A DNA stretch of 64,000 bases from Blastomonas aquatica (GCF_014639875.1 NZ_BMGD01000005.1:62001-126000); one strand, 5' to 3'; counted from the first letter of the stretch, positions 9,648 to 19,015 are shown. The notes: generated from the letters alone by a model not told the origin. A program made the numbers and translations.

Positions 9648-10559
9648 TTGGATCGTACGGTGGACTCTCTTAAATCCCTGATCGCCGCCGAGGCGCTGCA
9701 GCCGGTCGATCCGCGCGTGTCCGCCTTCGCCGCCGAACTGGCGCGGCCCTTCGGCGATACCGCGCGCGCGGTGATCTTCTATGGGTCGTGCCTGCGCGAG
9801 GCGCAGCTCGATGGGCTCATGCTCGATTTCTATGTGATCGTGTCGGACTATACCGCTGCCTATCGCCAGGCTGGCAAAGGCGGATGGATGGCGCGTGCCA
9901 ATGCGCTGATCCCGCCCAATGTGTTTCCCGCTGCACACGCGAATCTCGCGGCGAAATATGCGGTGCTGTCTGAGGCCGATCTCGCCCGGGCTTGCTCGAT
10001 GCAGGCGCGCGATGTCTCGGTCTGGGCGCGCTTTGCGCAGCCGGTGCGGCTGGTGTGGAGCGCCGATGATGCGGCGCGCGATGCTGCGCTGGATGCGCTG
10101 TGCGATGCGGTGGTCACGCTGCTGCGCCACGCTGCGCCACTGACAGATACCGCGTCCGCTGATCCGCTGGCGGCCTGGCGCACCGGCTTTACCCGCACTT
10201 ACGGTGCCGAACTGCGCGCCGAGCGTGGCGACCGTCCCGACAAGGTGGTCGATTTCGCGCCCGGCTATTATGCACGGGTCGGCGAGACGATCATGCGCGA
10301 ACATCCCGATATCGCCGCGATGCCGCGCGCCGAAGCTGAAAACCGCTGGGAAGCGCTCAGACGGCGCGGCAAACGGCTGACGGTAGCGCGCCTCGCCAAG
10401 GCAAGCTTCACCTTTGCCGGTGGGATCGATTATCTCGCGTGGAAGATCAACCGCCACGCGGGCACGCAGATCACGATCAAACCCTGGCAGCGTAAATGGC
10501 CTTTGGTCGCGGCGGTGTTCCTGGTGCCCAGGCTGCTGCGATCGGGCGCGGTGAAGTAG
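9648..10559 (+). CDS. Nucleotidyltransferase-like protein, probable Tam41-type CDP-diacylglycerol synthase
   Basis: About 300 residues. Near residue 45 is a nucleotidyltransferase-fold signature, FYGSCLREA, followed by LMLDFYVIVSD with an acidic residue at the metal position. Then come ALIPPNVF, KYAVLS and FAQPVRLVW segments whose order and spacing resemble Tam41 (mitochondrial CDP-diacylglycerol synthase: GSG...DF, KYGVIS, QKPVKI). Tam41 makes CDP-diacylglycerol from phosphatidate and CTP. No signal peptide is visible; a hydrophobic stretch near the C-terminus (KWPLVAAVFLVPRLL) could bind the membrane. It follows a lipid kinase gene across an 80-bp repeat. Start uncertain: TTG at 9648 or GTG at 9660. 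The family call is from memory of motifs and needs a profile search. Confidence 0.62.
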   Translation: MDRTVDSLKSLIAAEALQPVDPRVSAFAAELARPFGDTARAVIFYGSCLREAQLDGLMLDFYVIVSDYTAAYRQAGKGGWMARANALIPPNVFPAAHANLAAKYAVLSEADLARACSMQARDVSVWARFAQPVRLVWSADDAARDAALDALCDAVVTLLRHAAPLTDTASADPLAAWRTGFTRTYGAELRAERGDRPDKVVDFAPGYYARVGETIMREHPDIAAMPRAEAENRWEALRRRGKRLTVARLAKASFTFAGGIDYLAWKINRHAGTQITIKPWQRKWPLVAAVFLVPRLLRSGAVK

Positions 10560-10600
10560 CGAATATTGGGGGATGCCTGGTGAGCATGGCCCGCATCATG

Positions 10601-10780
10601 CCTCTCCTTTGATGGGAGAGGCAGCGAGACTTGGCAGTCCTGAGCTTGTCGAAGGACTGCCTTAGTCGCAGCGGCGAGGGTGATGGTGCGGCTGGGCACC
10701 AGCGGCGCGCAAACGCACCTCTCGCACAATCCGGAGAGATCACCCCCACCCAACCCTCCCCCATCCAGGGGGAGGGCTTT
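10601..10780. repeat. Composite palindromic intergenic repeat (CTCTCC...GGGAGAG type)
   Basis: It begins CCTCTCC-TTTGAT-GGGAGAGG and ends CCCTCCCCCATCCAGGGGGAGGG, two hairpins flanking an internal inverted repeat, GGCAGTCCT...AGGACTGCC (10633-10661). The flanking pattern recurs at 13966-14127 and 35856-35986. This and the suf operator fill the 333-bp gap before sufR; I see no gene here. Confidence 0.7.
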
Positions 10781-10854
10781 CAAGGGATGCGTAGTTGGGA
10801 ACGCGGAACTCCCATCTTCACCCTTGATTTTCCTGCCCAAAACCGCCATCTCGT

Positions 10855-10877
10855 AATCGGAACGATTCACTCCGATT
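10855..10877 (+). promoter_or_regulatory. Putative suf operator
   Basis: A perfect 7-bp inverted repeat, AATCGGA-N9-TCCGATT, 16 bases before the sufR start codon. An AT-rich stretch (GATTAAT) overlaps its right arm and could be part of the -10 region. The position fits an autoregulatory site for the Rrf2-type regulator SufR encoded just downstream, or an iron-responsive factor. Binding is inferred. Confidence 0.55.
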
Positions 10878-10892
10878 AATAGGCCAAGCCCT

Positions 10893-11363
10893 ATGCGCAT
10901 GTCCAGTCTTGCCGATTACGCCGTGGTGCTGATGAGCGCCGCTGCCCGTCATTGCGGTGGGATGCGGTGCAATGCCCGCGCGCTGGCGACCGAGACCGGG
11001 CTGCCTTTGCCCACCGCACAGAAGCTGGTGAGCAAGCTGTCGGCCGCCGGTCTGATCGAATCGGTCCGGGGTGCGGGCGGCGGGTTTCGCCTATCGCGCC
11101 CGCCTGCCGCGATTACGCTGGCCGACATCGTCGAGGCTGTCGATGGGCCGATCGAAATCACCGTATGCGCAGGCGACCATGCCAGCGAGTGCGCGATGGA
11201 GGGCAGCTGCCATGTCCGCCCGCACTGGCAGATCGTCAACCGCACCATCCGCTCCGCGCTTGCCGGGGTGACCTTGGCCAGCCTGGGCCAGCATATCTCA
11301 GACCCCAGGCGCCCTGAACATGCGCTCGACCTCAAGAAGGTCGGCGAAAGGACTACAACGTGA
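10893..11363 (+). CDS. sufR: SUF system Fe-S assembly regulator, Rrf2 family
   Basis: A 156-residue winged-helix repressor of the Rrf2/IscR family. The N-terminal [16 protein letters not shown] and the helix [20 protein letters not shown] form the DNA-binding domain; [12 protein letters not shown] is the wing. Three cysteines ([10 protein letters not shown]...EGSC) lie in the segment that binds an Fe-S cluster in this family, with spacing C-x7-C-x5-C. It would sense cluster status and control the suf operon it heads: sufB begins inside its stop codon (GTGA overlap). The ATG at 10893 gives the family's usual MR-x-S-x-LADYAV start; 10899 is an alternative. Confidence 0.93.
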   Translation: MRMSSLADYAVVLMSAAARHCGGMRCNARALATETGLPLPTAQKLVSKLSAAGLIESVRGAGGGFRLSRPPAAITLADIVEAVDGPIEITVCAGDHASECAMEGSCHVRPHWQIVNRTIRSALAGVTLASLGQHISDPRRPEHALDLKKVGERTTT

Positions 11364-12856
11364 CCGACGACAGCACTCCTGTAGACACCAAGCCGCGCGA
11401 CGCAGACGCATGGGCGGCGGCGGAAAAGGCGAGCACCTATGAATGGGGCTTTTCCAGCGACATCGAGCAGGAAATGGCCCCCAAGGGCCTGACCGAAGAC
11501 ACCGTGCGCTATATCAGCGCCAAGAAGAACGAGCCGCAATGGATGCTCGACTGGCGGCTGAAGGCGTTCCGCATCTGGCAGACGCTCGAGACCCCCGATT
11601 GGGCCAAGCTCAACGTGCCGCCGATCGACTATCAGGACGCCTATTATTACGCCGAGCCCAAGGCCAAGCCCAAGCTGGGCAGCCTGGACGAGGTCGATCC
11701 GCAGATCCTGGAAGTCTACAAGAAGCTGGGCATCCCCATTGAAGAGCAGAAGGTGCTCGCCAATGTCGAAGGTGCGCGCCGCGTCGCTGTCGATGCTGTA
11801 TTCGACAGCGTCTCTGTCGCGACCACCTTCCGCGAGGAATTGAGCCGCGCCGGCGTGATCTTCATGTCGATCAGCGAGGCGATCCGCGAATATCCCGAGC
11901 TGGTGCAGAAGTGGCTGGGCAAGGTCGTGCCGGTGCGCGACAACTATTTCGCGACATTGAACTGCGCGGTCTTTTCCGATGGCACCTTCGTCTACATCCC
12001 TGAAGGCGTGCGATGCCCGATGGAGCTCAGCACCTATTTCCGCATCAACGCGGAGAACACCGGCCAGTTCGAGCGCACGTTGATCATCGCCGACAAGGGC
12101 AGCTATGTGTCCTATCTCGAAGGCTGCACCGCGCCGCAGCGCGACGAGAACCAGCTTCACGCCGCAGTGGTCGAACTGGTCGCGATGGACGATGCCGAGA
12201 TCAAATATTCGACCGTGCAGAACTGGTATCCCGGCGATGCCGACGGCAAGGGCGGCATCTACAATTTCGTCACCAAGCGCGGCCTCGCGCAGGGCGCGCG
12301 CAGCAAGATCAGCTGGACGCAGGTCGAGACCGGCTCTGCCGTGACGTGGAAATACCCCTCGTGCGTGCTCAACGGTGAGGACAGCGTCGGCGAGTTTTAC
12401 TCGGTCGCGGTCACCAACAACTACCAGCAGGCCGATACCGGCACCAAGATGATCCACAACGGCAAGGGCTCGCGCTCGACGATCGTGTCGAAGGGGATCA
12501 GTGCGGGACGCAGCAACAACACCTATCGCGGGCTGGTGCGCGTTGCCCCCGGCGCGGAGGGCGTGCGCAACTTCACCCAGTGCGACAGCTTGCTGCTCGG
12601 CGACCAATGCGGCGCGCATACCGTGCCATATATCGAAGTGCGCAATCCATCCGCGCAGATCGAGCATGAGGCGACCACCAGCAAGATCAGCGACGATCAA
12701 TTGTTCTATGCGATGCAGCGCGGGCTAAGCGCAGAGGACGCGGTGGCGCTGATCGTCAACGGCTTCGCGCGCGAGGTGCTCAAGCAGTTGCCGATGGAAT
12801 TCGCGGTCGAAGCGCAAAAGCTGCTGGGGATTTCGCTCGAGGGGAGTGTGGGGTGA
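11360..12856 (+). CDS. sufB: Fe-S cluster assembly scaffold SufB
   Basis: A 498-residue subunit of the SufBCD scaffold on which Fe-S clusters are built with sulfur from SufS. The beta-helix core is recognised by [37 protein letters not shown], and the C-terminal [20 protein letters not shown] with [15 protein letters not shown]. The start is a GTG that overlaps the sufR stop (GTGA), indicating translational coupling. Length and motifs are intact. Confidence 0.96.
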   Translation: MTDDSTPVDTKPRDADAWAAAEKASTYEWGFSSDIEQEMAPKGLTEDTVRYISAKKNEPQWMLDWRLKAFRIWQTLETPDWAKLNVPPIDYQDAYYYAEPKAKPKLGSLDEVDPQILEVYKKLGIPIEEQKVLANVEGARRVAVDAVFDSVSVATTFREELSRAGVIFMSISEAIREYPELVQKWLGKVVPVRDNYFATLNCAVFSDGTFVYIPEGVRCPMELSTYFRINAENTGQFERTLIIADKGSYVSYLEGCTAPQRDENQLHAAVVELVAMDDAEIKYSTVQNWYPGDADGKGGIYNFVTKRGLAQGARSKISWTQVETGSAVTWKYPSCVLNGEDSVGEFYSVAVTNNYQQADTGTKMIHNGKGSRSTIVSKGISAGRSNNTYRGLVRVAPGAEGVRNFTQCDSLLLGDQCGAHTVPYIEVRNPSAQIEHEATTSKISDDQLFYAMQRGLSAEDAVALIVNGFAREVLKQLPMEFAVEAQKLLGISLEGSVG

Positions 12857-13205
12857 TGCTTTTGCTCGTGCTACTTTTCACATCTGCATCGCCGCCAATG
12901 AACCTTGATTGGTTTGCGAACGAGAAAATAGCGGGTGAGTCACTGGGAGCATATCTCGATTGCACTGGGGGCGGAGCATTTGACCGGCGGGCAGACACGC
13001 GGCAGTCCGCTGATGTCGCTAAAGAGATTTTGACGGCGTGTGAGAACGAAGTAGCTGCCTTGCAAGAAGCGTTGGCAGATATCTTTCGACGGAAGCGTGA
13101 GTTTGTCATTGCAGGGAAAAGCCCGGATGAAACCGCCGCGTTTTATATTGCTGAGGCCAATGCTCAGCTCGAGCCAATGGTTCGCGAAGGACGGAAAATA
13201 GATTA

Positions 13206-13206
<1 letters not shown>
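12856..13206 (+). CDS. Small exported protein of unknown function inside the suf operon
   Basis: A 116-residue protein with a short hydrophobic N-terminus ([14 protein letters not shown]) that could be a signal sequence, then an alpha-helical region with exactly two cysteines (YLDC and LTACENEV, 36 residues apart), a pattern suited to a single disulfide in an exported helical hairpin. Its ATG overlaps the sufB stop (TGATG) and its stop overlaps the sufC start (TAATG), so it is translationally coupled on both sides. Codon use and GC content are lower than in the neighbouring suf genes. I do not recognise a named family; similar two-cysteine small proteins occur as hypotheticals in sphingomonads. 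No link to Fe-S assembly is shown. Confidence 0.7.
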
Positions 13207-13946
<740 letters not shown>

Positions 13947-13965
13947 TGGGCACACTGACGCATTT

Positions 13966-14127
13966 CCCCTCTCCCTTGACGGGAGAGGGTTGCGCAGACT
14001 TGGTGCTGCAAGCGCCTAGTCGAAGCTGGGAGAGGGTGAGTGCAACCGCCCCTCACGCGCGTCGGCATCGAGCCGACACGCCCAACCCCCTCTCCTCAAC
14101 CCTCCCCCGCGAGGGGGGAGGGGGTTT
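13966..14127. repeat. Composite palindromic repeat between sufC and sufD
   Basis: Begins CCCCTCTCCCTTGACGGGAG-AGGG and ends CCCTCCCCCGCGAGGGGGGA-GGGGG, two strong hairpins bracketing ~110 bases. The same arrangement occurs at 10601-10780 and 35856-35986. It is the only interval longer than a few bases in the sufR-sufA operon, and could form a strong RNA structure in the middle of the transcript. Confidence 0.75.
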
Positions 14128-14133
14128 GTTGTG

Positions 14134-14901
14134 ATGACCGCAACCAACGTCATCCCGCTCCCCACGCGCCGTGACGAGGCGTGGCGCTATGCCGATCTCG
14201 ATGCGCTCGCGCGGGTCTGGGGCGATGTGCCGCAGGGGCCCGAGCGGATCACTGTGGCCGCGGGCGAAACCCTGACAAAGCAGATCGTGCTTCCGGTCGT
14301 CATGTCGGGCGTGTCTATCACCGATCTCGATGTCGTGATCGAAGCCGGCGCGACCTTTGCGCTGCATCTGCTGGCCACCGACGCCGATTATGGCCGGATG
14401 AGCGTCAACGTGCTGCTGCACGAAGGCGCGCATTTCGAGATGGGCGGCGCGATCCTGGGCAATGGAGACCAGACGCTCGAGATCGTGACGCAGGTTAACC
14501 ACGCGCACCCCAATGCCACCAGCAACCAGGTGGTGCGCAGCGTGCTCGCGGGCCATGCGACCGGATCGTTCCTCGGCAAGGTCGCGGTCGCGCGGCATGC
14601 GCAGAAGACCGATGCGTCGCAGTCGGTCAAAGCCATGCTGCTCGACCGCACCGCGACCGCCAACGCCAAGCCCGAGCTTGAAATCTATGCCGACGACGTG
14701 AAGTGCGCGCATGGCGCGACCGTGGGCGAGCTTGACAAGGCGGCGCTGTTTTACATGGCCGCCCGCGGCATCCCGCCGCAGCTGGCGCGCAAGCTGATGC
14801 TGCAAGCGTTCATCGCCGATGCGTTCGTATCGCTGAACGATGATGCCGCACGCGAGGCGATCGAGACGCGGGCGCTCGCCGCGCTCGAGGGGCTGGTGTG
14901 A
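14134..14901 (+). CDS. sufD: Fe-S cluster assembly protein SufD
   Basis: A 255-residue SufD, the SufB paralogue that pairs with it in the scaffold. It shows the N-terminal RRDEAWRYADLDALARVW segment, a beta-helix core (HEGAHFEMGGAILG, NHAHPNATSNQVVRSVLAG), and the C-terminal KCAHGATVGELDKAALFYMAARGI... signature, including the conserved CxHGAT. It is shorter than E. coli SufD (~420) but typical for alphaproteobacteria. ATG at 14134 chosen; a GTG one codon earlier is also open. The stop overlaps the sufS start (TGATG). Confidence 0.93.
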   Translation: MTATNVIPLPTRRDEAWRYADLDALARVWGDVPQGPERITVAAGETLTKQIVLPVVMSGVSITDLDVVIEAGATFALHLLATDADYGRMSVNVLLHEGAHFEMGGAILGNGDQTLEIVTQVNHAHPNATSNQVVRSVLAGHATGSFLGKVAVARHAQKTDASQSVKAMLLDRTATANAKPELEIYADDVKCAHGATVGELDKAALFYMAARGIPPQLARKLMLQAFIADAFVSLNDDAAREAIETRALAALEGLV

Positions 14902-16124
14902 TGGCAACGCTCGCTGCACCCCGCCTGCTCGACCACCGCGCCGATTTCCCCGGACTGTTCACCGCAGACGGCAAGCCCTGGCACTATCTCGACACCGCCG
15001 CCACCGCGCAGAAGCCGCAGGCGGTGATCGACGCGATCGCGCGGGCCTATGGCGAGGATTACGCCACCGTGCACCGCGGCGTCTATGCGCGCTCGGCGAA
15101 CATGACCGTCTCGTATGAAGGCGCACGGCGCAAGGCGGCGCGCTTCATCGGCGGGCGCGAGGATGAAACCGTGTTCGTGCGCGGTGCAACAGAAGGCATC
15201 AATCTGGTGGCCCACAGCTGGGGTCTGGCGAACCTGAAGGCGGGCGACCGCATCATGCTCAGTCAGCTCGAGCACCACAGCAACATCGTGCCGTGGCAGC
15301 TGGTGGCAGAACGCACCGGTGCGCATATCGATGTCGCGCCGTTGACCGAGGACGGCCAGATCGATCTCGACACGCTGGGACAGATGCTCACCGAGCGGCA
15401 CAAGATGGTCGCACTGGCGCATATTTCCAACGTGCTGGGCAGCGTGCTCGATGCGAGGCGCGCGGCGGATCTGGCGCATGGGGTCGGCGCTTTGCTGCTG
15501 CTCGATGGCTGCCAGGCGGTGCCGCGTCTGCCAGTCGATGTCGCCGCGCTCGATTGCGATTTCTATGTTTACAGCGCCCACAAGCTTTATGGGCCCACCG
15601 GGATCGGTGTGCTGTGGGGCAGGGCGGAATTGCTCGATGCCATGCCACCCTGGCAGGGCGGCGGCGCAATGATCGATCGCGTGACCTTCGCGCGCACCAC
15701 CTACGCCCCGCCGCCGCAGCGGTTCGAGGCGGGAACGCCGCACATCGTGGGAGCCGCCGGACTGGCCGCAGCGATCGATTATGTCGAGGCGATCGGTGTT
15801 CAGGCGATCCATGCGCACGAATCCGCCTTGGTTGCCGAGGCGCAGGATGCGCTTGGCCAGATCAATGCGATCCGGGTGTTCGGGCCCAGGGACAGTGCCG
15901 GCATCCTCTCGTTCGAGATGCAGGGGGTGCACCCGCACGACATTGGCACCATATTGGACGAGGCAGGGGTCGCGATCCGCGCCGGGCATCATTGCGCGCA
16001 GCCGCTGATGGATCACCTTGGCGTTCCCGCGACCGCACGCGCGAGCTTCGGAGTCTACAACAGCAGCGAAGACGTTGACGCCCTGGTGCGCGGGCTCGAC
16101 CGGGTACGCAGGATTTTCGGATGA
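14901..16124 (+). CDS. sufS: Cysteine desulfurase SufS
   Basis: PLP enzyme that takes sulfur from L-cysteine for Fe-S cluster assembly. The PLP lysine lies in YSAHKLYGPTGIGVLWG, the catalytic cysteine in RAGHHCAQPLMDHLGV, and the cofactor-binding TATAQKPQAVIDAI and VFVRGATEGINLVA segments are typical of group II (SufS/CsdA) enzymes. 407 residues. Its ATG overlaps the sufD stop by one base and its stop overlaps the next start (ATGA). The partner SufE/SufU is not in the window. Confidence 0.95.
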   Translation: MATLAAPRLLDHRADFPGLFTADGKPWHYLDTAATAQKPQAVIDAIARAYGEDYATVHRGVYARSANMTVSYEGARRKAARFIGGREDETVFVRGATEGINLVAHSWGLANLKAGDRIMLSQLEHHSNIVPWQLVAERTGAHIDVAPLTEDGQIDLDTLGQMLTERHKMVALAHISNVLGSVLDARRAADLAHGVGALLLLDGCQAVPRLPVDVAALDCDFYVYSAHKLYGPTGIGVLWGRAELLDAMPPWQGGGAMIDRVTFARTTYAPPPQRFEAGTPHIVGAAGLAAAIDYVEAIGVQAIHAHESALVAEAQDALGQINAIRVFGPRDSAGILSFEMQGVHPHDIGTILDEAGVAIRAGHHCAQPLMDHLGVPATARASFGVYNSSEDVDALVRGLDRVRRIFG

Positions 16125-16651
16125 GTGAGATGGACGAAACAGGAAAGATCATGGTCGAGCAGGTGGACGCGGTGGCCAAGCCGCCCAAGGCGCGGGTCGA
16201 TGATGCCATCGATACGTCGGAGACACGCGTCGATCGTGCGATCGACACGACAGGACCCGAAAGCGCGGGCGAACGCTACCGCCGCAAGCGCGATTATCTC
16301 GCCGGATTCCTCGAGGAAAAGCCGCAGGGCGTCACCCCGGATGGCCCCGGCGGCGTCATCTACGAAGCCGTGATCGACACGCTCAAGAGCATTTACGACC
16401 CTGAAATCCCGGTGAACATCTATGATCTGGGCCTGATCTACGGCGTCGAGGTCAATGACGGCCACGCGATCATCACGATGACGCTGACCACGCCGCATTG
16501 CCCGGTTGCCGAATCGATGCCTGGAGAGATCGAACTCCAGGTCGGCGGCGTGCCGGGCGTCGGCCATGCCGAGGTCAACCTGGTCTGGGATCCGCCCTGG
16601 GACCCGGGCAAGATGACCGATGAGGCCAAGCTCGAAATGGGAATGTTATGA
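16121..16651 (+). CDS. sufT: SUF-associated DUF59 protein (SufT-like)
   Basis: A 176-residue protein with a ~75-residue acidic, likely disordered N-terminal extension and a C-terminal DUF59/MIP18 domain: VIDTLKSIYDPEIPVNIYDLGLIY followed by the family cysteine in TTPHCPVAESMPGEI and VNLVWDPPWDPGKM. DUF59 proteins act in Fe-S cluster maturation or transfer. Coupled to sufS and to the A-type carrier gene by 4-bp overlaps on both sides. Confidence 0.9.
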   Translation: MSEMDETGKIMVEQVDAVAKPPKARVDDAIDTSETRVDRAIDTTGPESAGERYRRKRDYLAGFLEEKPQGVTPDGPGGVIYEAVIDTLKSIYDPEIPVNIYDLGLIYGVEVNDGHAIITMTLTTPHCPVAESMPGEIELQVGGVPGVGHAEVNLVWDPPWDPGKMTDEAKLEMGML

Positions 16652-17001
16652 CGACGACCACTCGCACGCGGCCTGCCGCACTGACACTGACCCCCTCGGC
16701 CGAGGCGCGGATTACGCATCTGATGGCGCAGGCACCCGAAGGCGCGATCGGAGTCAAGCTTTCAACCCCGCGCCGTGGTTGTTCGGGGCTGGCCTACTCG
16801 GTCGACTACGTTACCGAAGAGGTCAAGTTCGACGAAAAGATCGAGACCCCCGGCGGGGTGTTCTATGTCGATGGCGGATCGGTGCTGTATCTGATCGGAT
16901 CGGTGATGGACTGGGTAGAGGACGATTTCACTGCAGGGTTCGTGTTTGCCAACCCCAATGCCAAGGGTAGCTGCGGCTGCGGCGAGAGCTTTACCGTCTG
17001 A
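16648..17001 (+). CDS. sufA: A-type Fe-S carrier (HesB/IscA family), SufA
   Basis: A 117-residue A-type carrier that accepts Fe-S clusters from SufBCD and hands them to apoproteins. The three conserved cysteines are present: RRGCSGLAYSVDYV near residue 47 and the C-terminal GSCGCGESF pair. Last gene of the operon; it faces the minus-strand ribBX gene 25 bases away. Named SufA from operon context; ErpA-type function is possible. Confidence 0.93.
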   Translation: MTTTTRTRPAALTLTPSAEARITHLMAQAPEGAIGVKLSTPRRGCSGLAYSVDYVTEEVKFDEKIETPGGVFYVDGGSVLYLIGSVMDWVEDDFTAGFVFANPNAKGSCGCGESFTV

Positions 17002-17025
17002 GCGCTCTCGCCGGCAGCCCGGCCG

Positions 17026-18306
17026 TTATTCGGGGCTGATTGCGCGCTCGCCGACGATCGACAGGCCATAGCCGTCAAGCCCGACCAGGCTGTGGTGCGA
17101 GTTGGTCAGCAGCAGCATGTCCTGCACGCCCATTTCGGTGAGGATTTGCGCGCCAATGCCATAATCGCGCAGTTCTTCCATATCGGGCAGCTGCTCGCCG
17201 GACTTCATCCGGATCGCCTGGCTCAGGCTGTTGATTCCGTGCCGGTTGAGCAGCACCACCAGCCCTGAGCCTTCCGCGCCGATGATCTCCATCGCACGCT
17301 CGAGCAGGCCTGATCGCGCACCCGTCTCGCCGAAGATGTCGGCAAAGGGATTGAGCACGTGCATGCGCACCAGGGTGGGCTTGTCGGGATCGACATGGCC
17401 CTTCTGCAGCACGATCTGCTCGGTCTTTTCGGCCTTGTTGTAGAAAACGATCGCCTTCCACTCGCCGCCGAATTCGCTGGTGAAACGAACTTCGGCGCGC
17501 TTTTCGACCAGATGATCGTTGCGGCGACGATAGGCGATAAGGTCGCGGATCGTACCGATCTTCATGCCATGGATGTGCGCGAACTCGATCAGATCGTCGA
17601 GCCGCGCCATGGTGCCATCGTCGTTCATGATCTCGCAGATCACCCCCGAAGGATTGAGCCCCGCCAGTCGCGAGACATCGACCGCAGCCTCGGTATGACC
17701 GGCACGCACCAGAACGCCGCCATCGCGCGCCATCAACGGGAAGACATGGCCCGGGGTGACGATTTCCTCAGGGCCCTTGGCGGCATCGATCGCCACGGTC
17801 ACGGTGCGCGAACGGTCGGCTGCGCTGATTCCGGTGGTGACCCCGGTGCGTGCCTCGATCGATACGGTGAACGCGGTCTCGTGCCGGGTTCCGTTGTGCC
17901 GCGACATCAGGTTGAGCCCAAGAGTCTCGACCCTGTCCTTGGTCAGCGCCAGGCAGATCAGGCCGCGGCCATATTTCGCCATGAAGTTGATCGCATCGGG
18001 TGTCGCCATCTGCGCGGGGATGATCAGATCGCCCTCGTTCTCGCGATCTTCGTCATCGACCAGAATGTACATCCGGCCATTGCGCGCTTCGTTGATGATT
18101 TCCTCGGCAGTGGCCATCACGCCGGCAGGATCACGCGACAGATAGCGCTCGAGCTTGCCCAGGGTATCGGCGGTGGGGTTCCAGTCAGGCTCGCCCAATT
18201 TGCGCAGCGAATTGGCGTGCAGGCCTGCGGCGCGGGCGAGCCCGGCGCGGCTTTCCTGGCCACCCTCGATGATTTCAACGATACGTTCGATAAGCTGTGC
18301 GGACAT
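17026..18306 (-). CDS. ribB: 3,4-dihydroxy-2-butanone 4-phosphate synthase with degenerate GTP cyclohydrolase II domain (RibBX type)
   Basis: 426 residues in three parts. Residues 1-58 form an HTH-like extension (IVEIIEGGQESRAGLARAAG...LGKLERYL). Residues ~62-270 are RibB, with VDDEDRENEGDL, the catalytic RPGHVF-like TPGHVFPLMARDGGVL and RAGHTEAAVDV, making dihydroxybutanone phosphate from ribulose 5-phosphate. The C-terminal ~150 residues are RibA-like but lack the zinc cysteines: where active RibA has a C-x10-C-x-C cluster, this protein has MHVLNPFADIFGETG. The RibA reaction must come from elsewhere. This architecture is known in proteobacteria as RibBX. Last gene of the ribD-ribE-ribBX run. 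Confidence 0.92.
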   Translation of the reverse strand: MSAQLIERIVEIIEGGQESRAGLARAAGLHANSLRKLGEPDWNPTADTLGKLERYLSRDPAGVMATAEEIINEARNGRMYILVDDEDRENEGDLIIPAQMATPDAINFMAKYGRGLICLALTKDRVETLGLNLMSRHNGTRHETAFTVSIEARTGVTTGISAADRSRTVTVAIDAAKGPEEIVTPGHVFPLMARDGGVLVRAGHTEAAVDVSRLAGLNPSGVICEIMNDDGTMARLDDLIEFAHIHGMKIGTIRDLIAYRRRNDHLVEKRAEVRFTSEFGGEWKAIVFYNKAEKTEQIVLQKGHVDPDKPTLVRMHVLNPFADIFGETGARSGLLERAMEIIGAEGSGLVVLLNRHGINSLSQAIRMKSGEQLPDMEELRDYGIGAQILTEMGVQDMLLLTNSHHSLVGLDGYGLSIVGERAISPE

Positions 18307-18364
18307 CGGAATTTCCCTTCGGAAATCCCAATATCACATCAGAATGTGCGTCGTAAAGGCAAGA

Positions 18365-18988
18365 TCACATTGAAATGGATTTGGCCGCATTGACCTCGTT
18401 CATTCGCATCAGATAGCGCGCGAGCACGTCGATCTCCAGATTGACCGCATCGCCTGGTTGCAGCGCGCCCAATGTGGTCATCTCCCAGGTGTGCGGGATG
18501 ATATTGAGTCCGAAATGGACGCTACCATCGCTCTGGTCGGCATGGGAATTGACCGTCAACGACACGCCTTCGACGGTGATCGATCCCTTGGCGGCAATAT
18601 AAGGGGCCAGTGCCTGAGGTGCCGCAATCGTGAAGCGGATCGAATCGCCTTCGGATTCGCGCGCGGCCACGGTTCCCATGCCATCGACATGCCCGGTGAC
18701 GATATGCCCGCCCAGTTCGTCGCCAATCTTGAGTGCGCGTTCAAGGTTGAGGCGGGTGCCCTGCTGCCAGCGTCCGGCGCTGGTCTTGCTGACGGTTTCG
18801 GCGCTGATATCGACGGTGAACCAGTCTTCGCCCTTCGAGGTGACGGTCAGGCACGCGCCCGAGCACGCGATCGAGGCGCCGATGGCGACGCCTGTCATGT
18901 CATAGCCGCAGCGGATGCGCGCGTGCAGGTCGCCACGCTGTTCGACATGGTCGATGGTGCCGATATCGGTGATGATGCCTGTGAACAT
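18365..18988 (-). CDS. ribE: Riboflavin synthase, alpha chain
   Basis: A 207-residue riboflavin synthase that dismutates 6,7-dimethyl-8-ribityllumazine to riboflavin. It starts with the family hallmark MFTGIITDIGTI and contains two lumazine-binding repeats: SIACSGACLTVTSKGEDWF with LNLERALKIGDELGGHIVTGHVDG (first), and EGVSLTVNSH with HFGLNIIPHTWEMTTL (second). It lies between ribD (27 bases upstream) and ribBX (58 bases downstream), all on the minus strand. Confidence 0.96.
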   Translation of the reverse strand: MFTGIITDIGTIDHVEQRGDLHARIRCGYDMTGVAIGASIACSGACLTVTSKGEDWFTVDISAETVSKTSAGRWQQGTRLNLERALKIGDELGGHIVTGHVDGMGTVAARESEGDSIRFTIAAPQALAPYIAAKGSITVEGVSLTVNSHADQSDGSVHFGLNIIPHTWEMTTLGALQPGDAVNLEIDVLARYLMRMNEVNAAKSISM

Positions 18989-19015
18989 GGTCGTCCTGTC
19001 TGTTTGGGGCGCGGG

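Noticed and set aside
16975-17030. Intrinsic terminator between sufA and ribBX
   Set aside because: An AGCCC...GGGCT inverted repeat exists but overlaps the ribBX end, is imperfect and is not followed by a T run on either strand.
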